NCBI GenBank assembly: GCA_963751425.1
Contig: CAVVUF010000001.1
Coordinates: forward strand, 310,001-374,000
Origin: CAVVUF01 sp963751425
GTDB lineage: Bacteria > Chloroflexota > Anaerolineae > Anaerolineales > UBA4823
Reading direction: 5' to 3'
Length of the DNA stretch: 64,000 nt
Part shown: positions 1-9,800 of the stretch, in pieces
Layout: the number at the start of each line of letters is the position of its first letter
How positions within the stretch are numbered: position 1 is the first letter of the stretch
Notes under the pieces: generated by a model
The model's input: only the letters and a program-made list of their open reading frames with translations
The model's database searches: none
Told to the model about the DNA's origin: nothing
Translations under genes and position numbers: made by a program

Positions 1-69
1 ATCGACGGTCAAACACCTTTCACCACCACCGTCATCCCCCAGGCGCTTGAGATCGTTGTGCCCGAATAA
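1..69 (+). CDS. C-terminal 22 residues of a truncated gene, possibly lipid-kinase-like
   Basis: An open frame runs in from the left edge and stops at a TAA ending at 69. The visible residues include IDGQTPF and end ALEIVVPE. This resembles the C-terminal strand pair of the diacylglycerol/lipid kinase (YegS/BmrU) fold, where an x-DG-E/Q turn is followed by a conserved ALxVxVP ending. That assignment is inference from about 20 residues and is weak. The rest of the gene lies outside the window. Confidence 0.4.
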   Translation: MDGQTPFTTTVIPQALEIVVPE

Positions 70-127
70 AGAGCTGGCAGTGTCGCCCTTTTCGAATCCA
101 GCAAAGAAGAGGGGTAAGTACTTAAAT

Positions 128-156
128 TTGACATCCGGTAAGAATTCCTGTACACT
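128..156 (+). promoter_or_regulatory. Sigma-70-type promoter driving the manganese riboswitch operon
   Basis: A perfect -35 hexamer TTGACA at 128-133 and a -10 hexamer TACACT at 151-156 are separated by exactly 17 bases. The predicted transcription start falls near 163, just before the first base-paired position of the riboswitch at 167. Transcripts would therefore begin at the aptamer, as is usual for riboswitch leaders. Confidence 0.8.
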
Positions 157-163
157 GTAATTA

Positions 164-260
164 CTCCGATGGGGAGTAGCAGCCCGACTTTTTCGGGAGA
201 AGCAGCCGCCAGCACGGAAATTATTTTCCCGGCTGCCTGAAGGTAAATGCAAGACCATCG
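164..260 (+). promoter_or_regulatory. yybP-ykoY (manganese) riboswitch aptamer
   Basis: The leader carries the hallmark GGGGAGTAGC at 171-180 and the conserved GCAAGACC at 249-256 of the yybP-ykoY class. P1 is a perfect 6-bp helix (CGATGG 167-172 with CCATCG 255-260). An internal hairpin CCCGA/TCGGG (183-187/193-197) forms one arm. GCAGCCG/CGGCTGC (202-208/230-236) forms the second arm and encloses CCAGCACGG, which matches the conserved Mn-binding loop region. Known members sense Mn2+ and turn on Mn exporters or TerC/Alx-type proteins. Here the aptamer sits 38 bases ahead of a small membrane-protein gene. The motif layout is seen; metal specificity follows from the family. Confidence 0.87.
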
Positions 261-280
261 CTTTTCAGGGATGGTCTTTT
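251..280 (+). terminator. Rho-independent terminator acting as the riboswitch expression platform
   Basis: AAGACCATC (251-259) and GATGGTCTT (270-278) form a perfect 9-bp stem that runs into TTTT. Its left arm contains the bases CCATC that form the 3' strand of riboswitch P1, so the two structures cannot coexist. Ligand-stabilised P1 would block the terminator, which predicts expression ON when Mn2+ is high. Confidence 0.85.
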
Positions 281-298
281 CACTCGGAAGAGGTACCT

Positions 299-412
299 GT
301 GAAGACATTTCTGTTTTTCCGCCTGATCGAGCTCATTACACTCTTTCTCTATCTGGCCTTGTGGGTGTGGCAAACCGCAAAGAAGATGGCTGGGAAAGAG
401 AATTTCCGATGA
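299..412 (+). CDS. 37-residue membrane peptide under manganese riboswitch control
   Basis: A GTG start at 299 lies 5 bases after a good ribosome binding site (GGAAGAGG, 286-293). The peptide begins MKTFLFF, has one hydrophobic segment at about residues 9-27 (ELITLFLYLALWVW core) and ends in a basic tail (KKMAGKENFR). It would sit as a single transmembrane helix, probably with the C-terminus in the cytoplasm. Its TGA overlaps the ATG of the following hydrolase (ATGA at 409-412), which suggests translational coupling. It is the first gene after the manganese riboswitch terminator. I do not recognise a family. Small Mn-responsive proteins such as E. coli MntS exist but show no obvious similarity. 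A truncated remnant of a larger exporter is the main alternative. Confidence 0.7.
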   Translation: MKTFLFFRLIELITLFLYLALWVWQTAKKMAGKENFR

Positions 413-1224
413 TCCCCCCAGAAATCATCCCTCTCTACCCTAACGGCGCACCTGGCTCAGAGGGTTGGACGCAGCAAGAAGAAGAAACCCGCCTGCCCGA
501 TGGGCTTAAAGTGGTGCGCAACGTGGTACAGCCAACGCTGACGGTTTTCCTGCCCGACCCAGCGCTTGCCACTGGTGAAAGCGTGATCGTTTGCCCGGGC
601 GGCGCCTGGATTTTCCTGGCGGTCGAACACGAGGGCACGGAAGTGGCCCGCTGGTTGAACAGCAAGGGCGTGGCGGTCTTTATGCTCAAATACCGCCTGC
701 TAGCCACCGATGACGATTTCCCTTCAAGCGCCTGGGCAAAAATGCAGGATCGCGAGAAATTTAAAGAACTGATCATTCCGCTGATCCCCCTGCTGCTGGC
801 CGATGCCCAGCAGGCTGTGCGGATCGTGCGCAGCCGCGCCGCGGCATGGGGTCTTTCGCCCCAGCGTATTGGCATCCTGGGCTTTTCAGCCGGCGGCATG
901 GTCACCGCCAACCTGGCTTTGCAGCACGAGGCCGACTGCCGCCCAGACTTCGCCGCGGTGATCTACGGCGCGCCTAACGCGGAGCTGCCCGCCCCGGCCT
1001 CTGCCCCGCCGCTTTTCTTGCTCTATGCCCAGGACGATGAGATGGCAAACGGGGTTAGCATGAAGCTGTATTCTGCCTGGAAAGCAGGCGGGCATCCAGT
1101 CGAGATGCACGTCTATGCGAAAGGCGGGCATGGTTTTGGGATGAACAAGCAGAACCTACCGTGCGACAGATGGATCGAACGTTTCTATGACTGGATGAAG
1201 GCGCTGGAATTGAAAAACCTTTAA
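409..1224 (+). CDS. Alpha/beta hydrolase (BD-FAE / acetyl-esterase-like)
   Basis: This 271-residue protein has the alpha/beta-hydrolase layout of the carbohydrate-esterase-like BD-FAE/AXE family. An oxyanion-hole CPGGAW motif lies near residue 62. The nucleophile elbow is GFSAGG with Ser160, the acid is Asp209 or Asp210 in AQDDE, and the catalytic His is His241 in GGHGFGM. There is no signal peptide, so a cytosolic role on small esters is likely. The ATG at 409 was chosen because homology begins at MIPPEI and the start overlaps the stop of the upstream 37-residue gene. An upstream in-frame extension would begin inside the riboswitch terminator and is rejected. The link to manganese control is unusual for this family. 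Confidence 0.85.
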   Translation: MIPPEIIPLYPNGAPGSEGWTQQEEETRLPDGLKVVRNVVQPTLTVFLPDPALATGESVIVCPGGAWIFLAVEHEGTEVARWLNSKGVAVFMLKYRLLATDDDFPSSAWAKMQDREKFKELIIPLIPLLLADAQQAVRIVRSRAAAWGLSPQRIGILGFSAGGMVTANLALQHEADCRPDFAAVIYGAPNAELPAPASAPPLFLLYAQDDEMANGVSMKLYSAWKAGGHPVEMHVYAKGGHGFGMNKQNLPCDRWIERFYDWMKALELKNL

Positions 1225-1421
1225 CGCTGAGATGCTGAGATTCGCAGAGAACAATAATAACTTTAATTTGACTTTGAACAATTTCAGAGCAATAATAGAA
1301 GTGTTAATAATCAAAAACCCTCATTGTTTTTGAGCTTATCCAGAATTATATTTACGGGGACAAGAACCAAGAACCAAAATCCATCAACCAACTTAATATC
1401 GCCACATCAGGAGGGATGATC
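1225..1421 (+). other. Intergenic spacer with a degraded palindromic repeat
   Basis: The first bases hold a CGCTGAGATGCTGAGATTCGC stretch related to the CTCAGC/CGCGGAG repeats found at 3852, 17159 and 22833. The rest is AT-rich with no gene. A strong ribosome binding site AGGAGGG occurs at 1409-1415. Confidence 0.5.
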
Positions 1422-3742
1422 ATGAAAATGCAATCATTTCGGCTAATCAGCTTGCTGCTGGTCTTTGCATTGCTGTTATCCAGCTGCAGCGCTGTACCCT
1501 CTGAAGACAATCCTCCCCTATCCGCCAACACAGCGCTCCCCGAAGCTCCAGCAAACCCAGCCGAAAGCAGCCAGGATCAAGCCACCCTTTCCCAAACCTT
1601 CGGGCAGATGCCGCTGCTCTTCATCCAGAACCAGGGGCAGTTGGACAGCCAGGTGGCTTACTACCTCCAGGGAAAGGAGACTTCCATCTACTTCACTCCG
1701 GAAGGCCTGACCTTTGCCCTGGCGGCTCCCAGTGCTGAAACCACCTCCTTGGCTTTCGAGAAAAATCCCAAGAGCCTGGAGAGCCTGGAAGGCAAGTCCA
1801 GCCGCTGGATCCTCAAGCTCGACTTCCTGGGTGCCAACCCGGGCGTGATCCCGCAGGGGGAGGTGCAGGCAGAGACGATCGTCTCCTATTTCAAAGGCAG
1901 CCAGCAGGACTGGCATACCGGCCTGCCCACCTTCCAGCGCCTGGTCTATCACAACCTGTGGGAGGGCATCGACCTGGTGTATTCGGGCACAACCGATCGG
2001 TTGAAATATGAATTCGTTGTGCAGCCAGGCGCAGACCCTAGACAGATCAAGCTGGCATACCGCGGCGCTAGTGGATTGAAACTAACCGACGGATGGGCAA
2101 ATGGAAGTCTCCACACCGTATGGCAGCCTGCAAGATGAAGCGCCGACCGCTTACCAGGTTTCGGACGGCAGAGCAGGTGGCGGTGGCTGCCGCTTATACG
2201 ATCCAGGAACCTGTGCGGCAGCCTGTGACAGGAAAGGAAGCTTCTCCCACAGAAAAGGTCTACGCCTACTCCTTCCAGGTCTCCGATTACGATCCGACCC
2301 TGCCGCTCATTATCGACCCGGTCGTGCTGGTCTATGGCGGCTACATCGGCGGTAATGCGAGGTGAGGTGGGCTCTGACATCGCTGTGGATGAGAGCGGGG
2401 CGGTCTACATCACGGGTTGGACTACACTGATCAGACCAGCTTCCCGATCACTGTCGGACCAGACTTGACCTTATAACGGCAGTGGTGATGCCTTCGTTGC
2501 CAAGGTGCGCCCCGATGGGATGGGGCTGTTCTATGCCGGCTACATCGGTGGTAGTGAGGATGATGAAGGCTGTGGCATTGCAGTGGATAGGAGTGGAGCA
2601 GCTTATATCACCGGTCGAACCTGTCTGATGAAACCACCTTCCCGGTGAGCAGCGGACCGGACCTGACTTTTAACGGCAACGGGGATGCCTTCGTGGTCAA
2701 AGTGCGGCCTGATGGGAGTGGGCTAGTCTACGCCGGCTACATCGGAGGCAACGGAGGTGAGGGGGGCTCGGACATCTCTGTGGACAGGAGCGGGGCGGCT
2801 TATGTCACGGGGACTGCCGACTCTGACCAGACCACCTTCCCGGTCAGCACCGGACCCGACCTGACCTACGGCACAAATAGCGATGCCTTCGTGGCAAAGG
2901 TGCAACCGGATGGTAGCGGGTTGATCTACGCTGGCTACATCGGCGGTCACATTACAGATTATGGTAATGGCATCGCCGTGGACGAGAGCGGGGCGGCATA
3001 TATTACAGGTTCTACCTGGTCTGACCAAAATACCTTCCCGGTCAAAGGTGGACCGGATCTAACTTACGCGGGATTTCAAGACGCCTTCGTGGCCAAGGTA
3101 CGTCCGGATGGGACAGGACTGGACTATGCCGGCTATATCGGAGGCAGCGGGGAAGAATACGGCTTTAGCATCGCCGTGGACGGGAGCGGGGAGGCTTACG
3201 TTACAGGTGAGACCGGCTCTGATCAGGCTACCTTCCCGGTCACTGTTGGACCGGACCTGACTTATAATATTTACGATGCTTTCGTAGTCAAGGTGCGCAC
3301 GGATGGCACAGGGCTGGTCTATGCCGGTTATTTTGGCGGTAATCAGCAAGAATACGGCAACGGCATCTCCGTGGATGGAAGGGGAGCGGTTTATATTACA
3401 GGCTACACTACGTCTGACCAGAACACCTTCCCTGTCAGAGGTGGTCCGGATTTAACTTACGCGGGAAAACAGGACGCCTTCGTGGCTAAAGTATGGCCGG
3501 ATGGAACCGGACTGGTCTATGCAGGCTACATCGGCGGAAGTAGCGTTGATGAAGGCCGTGGTATCGCCGTGGATGGGAGTGGGTCAGCTTACGTCACAGG
3601 CAATACATATTCTGTTCAGACCACCTTCCCGGTCAGCGTTGGACCTGACCTGACCTTCAATGGAGCCACTGATGCGTTCGTAGCCAAGATCGTCGGTCCA
3701 GTTTTAGATAGAAAAGTATACCTGCCGGCGGTTATCAAATGA
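1422..3742 (+). CDS. SBBP-type beta-propeller lipoprotein (several frameshifts)
   Basis: An exported beta-propeller protein of about 770 residues. The ATG at 1422 is preferred over 1416 because AGGAGGG ends at 1415. The lipobox LLSSC, near residue 20, predicts a lipoprotein. The N-terminal domain (about 200 residues) precedes seven SBBP repeats built on YAGYIGG, AVDxSGxAYxTG and TFPVxxGPDLTxxGxxDAFVAKV, enough for one seven-bladed propeller. The C-terminus is KVYLPAVIK, the tail motif shared with other surface proteins here. The reading frame is broken near 2095, 2165, 2365, 2425, 2468 and 2612, while 2645-3742 is clean and the peptide continues across each break. Either these are sequencing indels or the 5' half has decayed. 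The function is probably surface display or adhesion. Confidence 0.8.
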
Positions 3743-3851
3743 TCGGGATATAATCTCTTACAATCTGCGCCAAAAATGGATTACACCTGGCGAATGTAAT
3801 TAGAAATTGCTGATTTGAAAAACATTATCAGTTTATCTCAATAATAAGGAT

Positions 3852-3866
3852 CTCCGCGCTCTCAGC
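3852..3866. repeat. Half copy of a CTCCGCG-CTCAGC palindromic repeat
   Basis: CTCCGCGCTCTCAGC matches one arm of the palindromic repeats at 17159-17236 and 22833-22900. It lies between two convergent genes. Confidence 0.5.
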
Positions 3867-3880
3867 TTTAAGATTTTGAA

Positions 3881-5149
3881 TTAAGAAAGATAACCCACAA
3901 TCGCCTCCGAAATGCGGCGAGCGTCTTCTTCGATGCCGTAGATGATGCCCGATTTGCGGCTGTTCAGCCAGGGAAAGCCCAAAAAGTACAGTCCAGGCAC
4001 AGGTGCGATACCCTGGTAGTGGGCAGGATGACCGCGCTCATCGAGGATGGGCAGGTTGATCCAGGAGAAATCACCTCTGAAGCCCGTCGCCCAGATGATC
4101 GCGCTGATGCCCGCCTCTCCCAATGAAAGGCGCGTCATGGAATAGGCACAGGCAGCACACGGGTCTGGCGCATCTGCCGGGTCTTCTTCCAGGGGGGGGA
4201 GCTCCTTTCCGGAGTCTCTTAAGAAAGCATCCACATTTTCCTTCATCCGCCGGGAGAATTCATCCGCATAACGGACATTTTCCGCGGCGTTGTCGGCTAA
4301 GATGAGGCTGCCTTCCTGCACATCCAGAAGCCGTCCCAGGATCACGGCGCCCTTCGAAGCCAGGTACTGCAGGCTGACCGAGTGCCCAAAGCGTCCCACG
4401 CCAGAGATCTGCGGGAAGGGCTGCTGAGAGAGGGCTTTATTTTCCAGGCTGTTGTAGGTGACATCAAAGAAATGGATCTCCCTCATCCACTCCATCATAT
4501 CCTTGCCACGGTAGCGGCGCGGCATACGCCCGACCTTGCTGGTACACAGGTACACCTTGCGTCCTTCGTCCAGCAATTCTTCGGCGATCTGAACACCCGA
4601 CTGCCCGCTGCCGACCACCACCACCGCCCCGGGAGGCAGGTCAGAAGGCCGGCGGTAAGCAGAAGTATGCAGCTGGGTGATTTCTTCTGCCAGGCGGCTG
4701 CAAAACTCAGGGATCTTAGGCGTGTGCTGACTGCCCGAGGCGATCACGACCGCACGGCTCAAAACGCATTCATCGGGCTTTTCTCCCGCCTGGACCTTGA
4801 CACAGAAGCGCTGATGATCTTCTTCAGCAAGTGAGATAGAAGTCACCCTAACGCCTGTATGGACAGGCAGGTTAAAGCGGTCGATATAAGCCCGAAAATA
4901 AGCCACCAGCTCTGCCTGGGTCCAAAAGCCATCGGGGGCCATGCCCTGGTACGGAAAACCTGGCAGGCAGTTGAAACAATTCGGCGTGTTGAGCTGGAAA
5001 GTGTCCCAGCGTTGTGAGATCCAGGTTTCACCGATGCGCTTCTGCTCAAAGACCACATGCTGGCGGCCGTGCTGCTTGAGGAAATAGCTCATCCCCAGCC
5101 CGGCTTGCCCCGCCCCGATCACCACGACTTCGAATTCTTTATTTTCCAT
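3881..5149 (-). CDS. Flavin-dependent monooxygenase (CzcO-like)
   Basis: This 422-residue protein has an FAD-binding GAGQAG at residues 12-17 in VVVIGAGQAG and an NAD(P)H-binding GSGQSG at residues 180-185. An ATGF motif occurs near residue 375. This is the two-dinucleotide-fold layout of the CzcO/YhdR group of flavin monooxygenases (Baeyer-Villiger and FMO relatives). The substrate cannot be told. It is cytosolic. It lies 5 bases downstream of the MBL-fold gene on the same strand, so the three minus-strand genes at 3881-6741 form an operon. No cation diffusion facilitator partner is visible. Confidence 0.85.
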   Translation of the reverse strand: MENKEFEVVVIGAGQAGLGMSYFLKQHGRQHVVFEQKRIGETWISQRWDTFQLNTPNCFNCLPGFPYQGMAPDGFWTQAELVAYFRAYIDRFNLPVHTGVRVTSISLAEEDHQRFCVKVQAGEKPDECVLSRAVVIASGSQHTPKIPEFCSRLAEEITQLHTSAYRRPSDLPPGAVVVVGSGQSGVQIAEELLDEGRKVYLCTSKVGRMPRRYRGKDMMEWMREIHFFDVTYNSLENKALSQQPFPQISGVGRFGHSVSLQYLASKGAVILGRLLDVQEGSLILADNAAENVRYADEFSRRMKENVDAFLRDSGKELPPLEEDPADAPDPCAACAYSMTRLSLGEAGISAIIWATGFRGDFSWINLPILDERGHPAHYQGIAPVPGLYFLGFPWLNSRKSGIIYGIEEDARRISEAIVGYLS

Positions 5150-5154
5150 CTTAC

Positions 5155-5934
5155 TTATCCTTGCTGCGGCTGAGGATAATCAGCCGCAGCCAACAAACGC
5201 TTGAAATCAGCTATCCCATCTTGGGTGTCTTGCGGCGAGCCATGCCCCGGTGCAAAACGGCGGATTGGCCATCCACGCGCTTCGAAAACAGCCACCAGCC
5301 GGCGCACAGATGCCAAATTCTGAGCCTTGCTTTCGGTTAAGCCGCGCCAGCCAAGCTCCAGCTTGGGCCAGGTCACCAGGATATCGCCTGTGAATAAGGT
5401 CGCTGTGGCCGGCCAGTAATATGAAGTGCTGCCCGGGGAGTGACCCGGCGTGCGGAAAGTGAGCACCGGGCCGATGCGCTCAAAGTCTTCCACGATGGGC
5501 TGATCGACCTTGACGGGAATGATATTCAGGAGGGCAGGTCGGATGTGCAGCTTCCACAAGAAATACTGCAGGTTGAGCAGGTACTGCTGCGGTAAGATGC
5601 GGAAAGGACGGTGCGGGATCAACGTTGTGCGGTTCGATGGACGCTTTCCTTCGAATATATCTTGCTCCTCGATAGGCGCAAAAACAGGTGCCTCGCTGGC
5701 ATCTTTCAAGGCGGCTGCGCCTTTGACATGCGTGGCGTGGGCGTGCGTGAGGATGATCCGCTGAAGATCTTTGGGCTTGCGTCCCAGGCCTTCAATGGCC
5801 GAAAAGATCGTCCTGCCTTGATTATCTAAAAGCGAGTTGATGAGTGATAAACCACTCTCATCTTCCAGCAAGTAGGCATGCACCCGCCCGAAAGAATGCC
5901 ATAAAGGAATCAATTGCGGCTGAGCCTGGCTCAT
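5155..5934 (-). CDS. MBL-fold metallo-hydrolase with an altered HxHxDH motif
   Basis: A 259-residue metallo-beta-lactamase-fold protein. The metal motif reads THAHATH (His64, His66, His69), so the usual Asp of HxHxDH is Thr68. Downstream ligands look intact: TPGHSPGS with His164, FTGDILV with Asp184, and PGHGSP near residue 228. Loss of the Asp would weaken the second metal site, which suggests a one-metal enzyme or altered chemistry. It is cytosolic with no signal peptide. It sits in the middle of an operon with an FAD monooxygenase and a membrane protein, overlapping the latter by 4 bases. The substrate is unknown; lactones, thioesters or glutathione adducts are family options. Confidence 0.8.
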   Translation of the reverse strand: MSQAQPQLIPLWHSFGRVHAYLLEDESGLSLINSLLDNQGRTIFSAIEGLGRKPKDLQRIILTHAHATHVKGAAALKDASEAPVFAPIEEQDIFEGKRPSNRTTLIPHRPFRILPQQYLLNLQYFLWKLHIRPALLNIIPVKVDQPIVEDFERIGPVLTFRTPGHSPGSTSYYWPATATLFTGDILVTWPKLELGWRGLTESKAQNLASVRRLVAVFEARGWPIRRFAPGHGSPQDTQDGIADFKRLLAAADYPQPQQG

Positions 5935-6741
5935 GGGCGTACCCGCGCATGCTTCCAGTAGAAATAGAGCAAAACGATTGTAAAGAACCCGAAAGCAATC
6001 CCGTAGGTATAGGCGTTCTTGCGCGCCGGGTCAAACTGCGGCAGCATAAACAGCCAGGCGATGAAATTGCTGGCGGATAATATCATCAACCCCAGCACCG
6101 CCAGGCGCACCTCTGCCCAATCTTGAGCAAAATACACCGTAATACACCAACCCGCGGCCAGGGCAAAGAAGGCAGCCATGATGCGGGCATCGAAGGGATC
6201 CAGCGGCCAGGGCCAGCGCGTATCCAGGAACTGCGGATTGATCAAAGCCAGGCCGCCGATGGTAACACAGGCAATCAATCCAAACGCCAGGAAGGGCTTG
6301 AAAGAAGCTAGAATCGGACCGCGGCGCAGCTCCTCCGGCAGCGGGGCTTTGGCTTCAGGCGTGCGCGGCTCGATTCAAGAATAACATAATGGGCTCAATG
6401 GTATAGGCCAACACCCAGATATGGGCTACCAACAGGCTGGAGCTCCAATTCATTTCATCGATATGCCAGTATGTCGCCAGAAAAATGACTACAAGGAAAG
6501 CGTAATTCGCCAATACCTGCCAGCGCAGGCGCGGCCAGGATTTCTCTCGCCAAAGGAAATAGCCGATGAAGGTACGCGCCAGGAAACCTACCCCAATAAA
6601 AATCGCTGTAAAAGTGGGCTTGATCGGCCAGGCAAATAACTCCCCTTTGGCAGGAAATAACACCAGCCAAATGACAAACGAAGCAGCCAGAAGAATCTGG
6701 ACGATGCCAATGAGCGTGATCGATCGAGGTTTGGCTAACAT
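5931..6741 (-). CDS. Polytopic membrane protein, about 269 residues (one frameshift)
   Basis: Two adjacent fragments (start MLAKPRSITLIG at 6741, end YWKHARVRP at 5931) join through one frameshift near 6362. The total span is one base more than a multiple of three. The joined protein has about eight transmembrane segments, four in each half (for example GIVQILLAASFVIWLVLF and VRLAVLGLMILSASNFIAW). I do not recognise a family. The 3' end overlaps the MBL-fold gene by 4 bases. It is the first gene of the minus-strand operon; the AT-rich spacer 6742-6870 should hold the promoter. Confidence 0.65.
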
Positions 6742-6895
6742 TCAATCCTTGCTTTCCATCTCACCATGATGATCAAGTCAAATATGATAAAAAAGATATT
6801 ATATATTATATTACCAATTTTTCATTTTACAAGGTACAATCCATTTAAATGAAAGTCCTCACATAAATTTTTGAGTGGAGAACAGCGTTATCTTT

Positions 6896-9800
6896 ATGGC
6901 AGGAAACTCCAGAGAACAGCTCGAACAAGCTATTGCCAGCATCTCAGCACAGCGAGCGGTCCTCGGCGAGGCGGTCGTCGAGGCGACCCTGGCTGCCCTA
7001 CGAAAGCAGCTCTCCGATCTGGAAGATTCCCCGACCGAGGAGCAGCGCAAGTTGGTCAGCCTGCTCTTTGCCGACCTGGTGGGGTTCACCGCTCTGTCGG
7101 AGAATATGGACCCGGAGGACCTGCGCAGCCTACAGCAAGCTTATTTCAGCGCTGTGACAGCGCCCATCCAGGAGCAAGGTGGCTGGATTGAGAAATACAT
7201 CGGAGATGCCGTTTTGGCAGTCTTCGGCCTGCCGCTGGCGGCTGAAAATGACCCCGACCGGGCAGCCCGAGCGGCATTGGGCATGCAAGCTGCCCTGGCG
7301 AAGCTGAACACTAGCCTGGAGAAAGATCACAGCGCTCCCCTGCAAATGCGGATTGGCATCCATACCGGTGCAGTAGTTGCCAGCATCAAGGGTTCCGGGG
7401 ACTTCGTCATTACCGGCGAGGCGGTCAACCTGGCCTCCCGCTTGCAAAATGCAGCCCCCGTGGGGGGTATTTTGGTCTCACAAGATACCTACCGCCACCT
7501 GCGCGGCGCCTTCGACCTTCAGCTCCTGGAGCAAATTAAATTTAAAGGTAAGAGCGAGCCAGTGCAGGTCTACCGGCTTCAGGCTGCCAAGCCGCGCTCG
7601 TTCCGTACCCGCAAACGCGGTGTGGAAGGTGTGGAAACACACATGGTGGGCAGAGAATATGAGCTGCGGACGCTGCAGAACGCCTTTTTTAGCGCAGTTG
7701 CTGATGATGAGCGCAGCATGCTGACCATTGCCGGAGAGCCGGGCCTGGGCAAAAGCCGCCTGCTGTACGAATTCGAGAACTGGATTGATCTGCGCCCTGA
7801 AAAGGTACGGCTGTTCCACGGCAGGGCGCGCCAGGAGACCCAACAGCTCCCCTTTGGCTTGCTGCGCGACCTGTTTGCATTCCACTGGGGAGTGCAAGAC
7901 GACGATCCGCTTGCTGAGGTCTGGCAGAAATTCGAGCAAGGCTTTGGAGAAACCGACCCCCATTGGCCTGCAGAGAGACCGGACCAGGCTTACCGGGCGC
8001 ACTTCATCGGAACCCTGCTAGGATATGATTTCCACAGCAGCCCCGCCATCCAGGAAGTGCAGAACGATGCCCGGCAGATCCACGAGCGTGCCATCCTTTA
8101 CCTGACCGAATTCTTCCAGGCGGCAGCTCGGCAGAGGCCGCAGGTGATCTTGCTCGAGGATCTGCACTGGGCGGATGACTCCTCCCTGGATTTCATCCTC
8201 CGGCTGGGGTTAGCGCTGCGCGACTGCCCCGCCCTGCTGATCGGCACAACCCGCCCCGCCCTCTATGAACGGAGAGCGGACTGGATGGAAGGGCATGATT
8301 TCCACCAGCGCCTGGACCTGCAGCCGCTATCAAAGCAAGACAGCCGCAAGCTGGTCGAGGATGTGCTGCAAAAAGTGGCTGACCTGCCTGCCGCGCTGCG
8401 CGATCTTAATCGTTGCCAATGCGGACGGCAACCCCTTCTACGTCGAAGAGCTGATAAAAATGCTCATCGATGAGGAGACGATCGTCAAAGGCGAGCAAAG
8501 CTGGCAGGTGTTCCCTGAGCGCCTGGCGGAGGTGCACGTCCCGCAGACCCTGAGCGGTGTGCTGCTGGCGCGCCTCGACAGCCTGCCAGGTGAAGAGCGC
8601 CTGCTCTTACAGCAGGCTTCCGTGGTGGGGAGAGTATTTTGGGACAAGCTGGTGGCGTATCTCGACCATGGCGGAGCAGCTGACCCGAACACAGCCGCCA
8701 TCGAAAAAAGCATGGCGGCGCTGCGAGAAAAAGAGATGGTTTACCGGCGCGAGAATTCGACCTTTGCGGGCACACTCGAGCACATCTTTAAACATACGGT
8801 GCTGCAGGAAGTGACCTACGAGACCGTGCTCAAGCGGCTGCGGAAAACCTATCATTTTCGGACGGCTGAGTGGCTGAAAAAGCAGAGCAGTGCTGGGGCC
8901 TCGGAGCTGACGGGGTTGATTGCCTCTCACCTTGAAAAAGCCGCTGAGCTGGCTGAAGCCGCTTCCCTGTTCACCCGGGCTGGAGACGAGGCCGCCGCCA
9001 TCTACTCTAACCAAGAAGCCATCCAGTTTTACAGCCGTGCCCTGGCGCTCACCCCTGCAGAAAACCCGCAAAGCCAAACCGCACTGCTGCTCAAACGCGA
9101 AAAACTCTTCAGCCTGGTTGGGGCGCGCAGCCTTCAGCAAGATGATCTGACCAGGTTGACCAGCCTGATCAAGATAGCGGGAGATCCGGCCTGGGAAGCA
9201 GAAAGAATTAAGGCTGCTCCTGAGATCCAGCTCGAATGGGGCTGGTTCCACCTGGGAGATGGTGATTCTGGGCGGGCCATCGAGGAGAGTGAGAAAGCCC
9301 TCCACCTGGCAGAAGCAGCAGGGGAGCAGGAGGTCGCTTTACAAGCTACCACTTGCATTGTCAACGCTCTTTACCAGTTGGGTGAATTTGTTCAAGCCAG
9401 GTCGATTGGCGAGGAGGGACTGACCCGCGCCAGGCAAGCAGGCAACCTGTTTGCCCAGAACCGGTTAAACAACATCCTGGGACTGATCACGATTGAGCAA
9501 AAAGATTGGGAGGTGGCGGAGGGTTACCTGCACGAGAGCCTCGAAACTTCCAGGGAGATGGGGGACCGCCGAGGAGAAGCGCGTTCGCTCGGCAACCTGG
9601 CCATGCTGGCCGGGATGTCAGGCCATTTGATCCAGGCACAGCAGGGGTACCTCGAAGCGCTGAAGCTGACCCGCAAGCTGGGCGAACGGGCGGGTGAGGC
9701 CAATATGCTCGATAACCTGGGCTGGCTTTCAGGCTTGTGGGGAGATTTCGAGGCAGCCGCAGCTTACTGCCAGCAAAGCTTACAGAATGCCCTGGAGATC

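Noticed and set aside
247..408. Longer hydrolase start at 247
   Set aside because: It would begin inside the riboswitch and pass through the terminator; homology starts at 409, and a separate 37-residue frame with a ribosome site overlaps it.
4382..4834. Plus-strand open frame inside the flavoprotein gene
   Set aside because: It is antisense to the FAD monooxygenase coding region and has no motif or ribosome site.
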